Shown: positions 62,485 through 64,000 of the stretch, one piece after another
How positions within the stretch are numbered: the first letter of the stretch is position 1
How the letters are laid out: each line of letters opens with the position of its first letter
From: Perca fluviatilis
Taxonomy: Eukaryota; Chordata; Actinopteri; Perciformes; Percidae
Length of the DNA: 64,000 nt
Assembly: GCF_010015445.1 (NCBI RefSeq)
Contig: NC_053123.1
Location: forward strand, 9,178,434-9,242,433
Direction: 5' to 3'
Translations under genes and position numbers: made by a program
Notes under the pieces: model-generated
The model's input: the letters and a program-made list of their open reading frames with translations, nothing else
Databases searched by the model: none
Told to the model about the DNA's origin: nothing

Positions 62485-62847
62485 TAGGGCTTGGCGATAT
62501 GGAGAAAATCAAATATCACAATATTTTTAACCAAATACCTCTATCAATACAGCAACGATATTGTAGTGTTGACTATTGGTGCTTTCACAAAATATTTACA
62601 CAATGAGATTTTTGATAAATAATCATCAGTTTTGTGGATATAATGACTGAGTGGGTAAAGGCAAATAATAGAACAGTTACAACAGTCTGGTAAGTTCAGA
62701 CAATGACATCACTTTACTATAATACAGCCTTTAAAACCAGGAAAAGACATTTACGCCATATTACGATTTTACGATATCCAAAATCTAAGACGATATCTAG
62801 TCTCGTATCACGATATCGATATAATATCGATATATTGCCCAGCTCTA
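62485..62847. mobile_element. hAT-like element (GGGCTGGGCGATAT family), 363 bp
   Basis: Ends TAGGGCTTGGCGATAT and (reverse complement) TAGAGCTGGGCAATAT. Flanking 8-mers AATGGATT and CATGGATG agree at 6 of 8. Partner copies at 39004-39283 and 56485-56572. Confidence 0.8.
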
Positions 62848-63279
62848 CATGGATGTATTATAAGAACTGGGTACAGTGCTTGAGGTGGAGCGCCGTTCAT
62901 TCCTATGAGAACTGCTCAGTGGCGTATGAAGCCACCATGGAGCGTATAAAATGGAGCCATAAAGCAGCCGCACCAGAGACCTCTGCGGCTACTTCCAGCT
63001 CTTACTTAAATGGGGATAAAATGATTTAATCATGCAGCTCTTCTAGACTTCCCAAATGTTACTGGACCTAATGGATCAAATTCTGATTGTGAAACGAGTC
63101 CTTATGCTGGGTTGTGATCCACTGATGTACATACATCTCTGTTGCCGTGTAAGTATATGGACCGTGTTGGTATATGGGGAAAAAGTCTTTTTCAGTCGTT
63201 TGAATCTTCAATTTGCCTCAAAGCCCAGTGTTCTTCCTGGGGGCCTGGCTTGTAGCTGGAATGTCTTTCTCACTTCCTG
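62848..63279. other. Intron sequence, no gene seen
   Basis: No ptpn4 exon or classifiable repeat seen. Confidence 0.45.
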
Positions 63280-63283
63280 TCAC

Positions 63284-63676
63284 TAGTCTATATCCTTCGC
63301 CTTCCACTTCTGGGATTGCTTCGGTGCTGCAGGAAATTCCGCCGGATGCATGTATTTTCCGTTTCCATCCGCTTTCTTTGTGTTGGAATTCTAAACTCCG
63401 GGTGGACTTCTGAGGACTATGGGTAACTGCTCCTCAGATCTCTGCAGGGTAAATCCAGACAGCTAGCTAGACTATCTGTCCAATCTGACTTTTCTCTCGC
63501 ACGACTATTTTGCAGCGGCTCTGTGCGGAGTTTAGTGCCGCCCAAGACGATTGTGATTGTCTTAAAGAAATGCCAAATGAACCAGAGCACCTTTTCCTCC
63601 CATCCCCGAATGCTGTGTGGAGTAGCCAGACCCTCCTTCAGCGCGCTTTGGAGGAGGGTCTGGCCAAACGAGACTA
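63284..63676. mobile_element. Terminal-hairpin DNA element, second copy, 393 bp
   Basis: Same orientation and high similarity to 2012-2387 (shared 'ttccgccggatgcatgtattttcc', 'ctcctcagatctctgcaggg', 'cacgactattttgcagcggct'). The near-terminal hairpin CCAGACCCTCC...GGAGGGTCTGG is intact. Only a 4-bp flanking match (TCAC) is seen here, against 9 bp at the other copy. Confidence 0.8.
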
Positions 63677-64000
63677 TCACCTAAAGGACCGCGCTACTAA
63701 TTCTGCGCGTGAACCGTAAAACAAATTTGGAAGAATTCACAGTAATTCAACCAAAAGGCCGGTGAACTTCAATTTGCATCATACATGGTGATCTCTTCAC
63801 GGATGGGTAATCAGGATTATCTCTTTAGCCATTATTGTGGATCGCTATCTTACACTGGGTCTCTCTTAATCTGGGTCTCTCTCCATTTTCTTTCTTTACA
63901 GTTCTCCCTGCACATTTCTCTCCGTCTCTGCTTCCTGCTCTTGATCTTTTTCTCTCTTCTCTCTCCCCCCCCCCCCCCTCTCTTTTCCGTCGTGCTGAAG
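63677..64000. other. Intron sequence to right edge
   Basis: Pyrimidine-rich towards the end, with a poly-C run at about 63966-63979. No exon recognised before the edge. Confidence 0.5.

Overview
The window reads as nuclear DNA of a ray-finned fish, most likely a percomorph. Genes are split by introns and widely spaced. CA/GT microsatellites are very abundant. The dispersed repeats (tRNA-derived SINEs, Tc1, Harbinger, hAT and many TTAA-flanked palindromic elements) are of kinds typical of teleost genomes. Nothing suggests a prokaryotic or viral replicon, and I saw no CRISPR array or operon.

Three host genes can be supported, all on the + strand. (1) An intronless TRIM-type E3 ubiquitin ligase gene (15072-16466) with RING, B-box, coiled coil and PRY-SPRY. 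(2) tmem177 (19469-22054, two coding exons, 309 residues), encoding a mitochondrial inner-membrane protein linked to cytochrome c oxidase subunit 2 assembly. (3) The 5' part of ptpn4, a FERM-PDZ protein tyrosine phosphatase gene. It has a probable CpG-rich promoter and 5' UTR exon near 24.6-25.3 kb, a first intron of about 34.6 kb, and the first coding exon at 59918-60072. The rest of ptpn4 must lie beyond the right edge. Adjacent TMEM177 and PTPN4 match my recollection of the human 2q14 order, which supports both identifications.

Layout. 0-7.4 kb: gene-free, with dispersed repeats and two TTAA elements. 7.4-13.65 kb: a decayed I-superfamily LINE (ORF1 zinc knuckles, endonuclease, reverse transcriptase, RNase H) split by an 808-bp foldback element. 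13.65-17.4 kb: TRIM gene and flanks. 18-22.1 kb: tmem177. 22.1-24.6 kb: intergenic. 24.6-64 kb: ptpn4 promoter, intron 1, coding exon 1 and the start of intron 2. The ptpn4 introns carry a deleted Tc1 element, a Harbinger remnant, several hAT elements (one nested in another, target duplications readable), four TTAA elements and at least ten long dinucleotide arrays.

The most notable structures are: seven elements of five families with TTAA at one or both ends, two of them almost entirely self-complementary; an exact reconstruction of the LINE reading frame across one insertion; a sevenfold 46-bp tandem expansion inside one TTAA element 48 bp from the ptpn4 splice donor; and a nearly identical 167-bp duplication bordered by CA arrays. 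I found no convincing new biochemical system. The window is best seen as a mobile-element record around a conserved gene pair.
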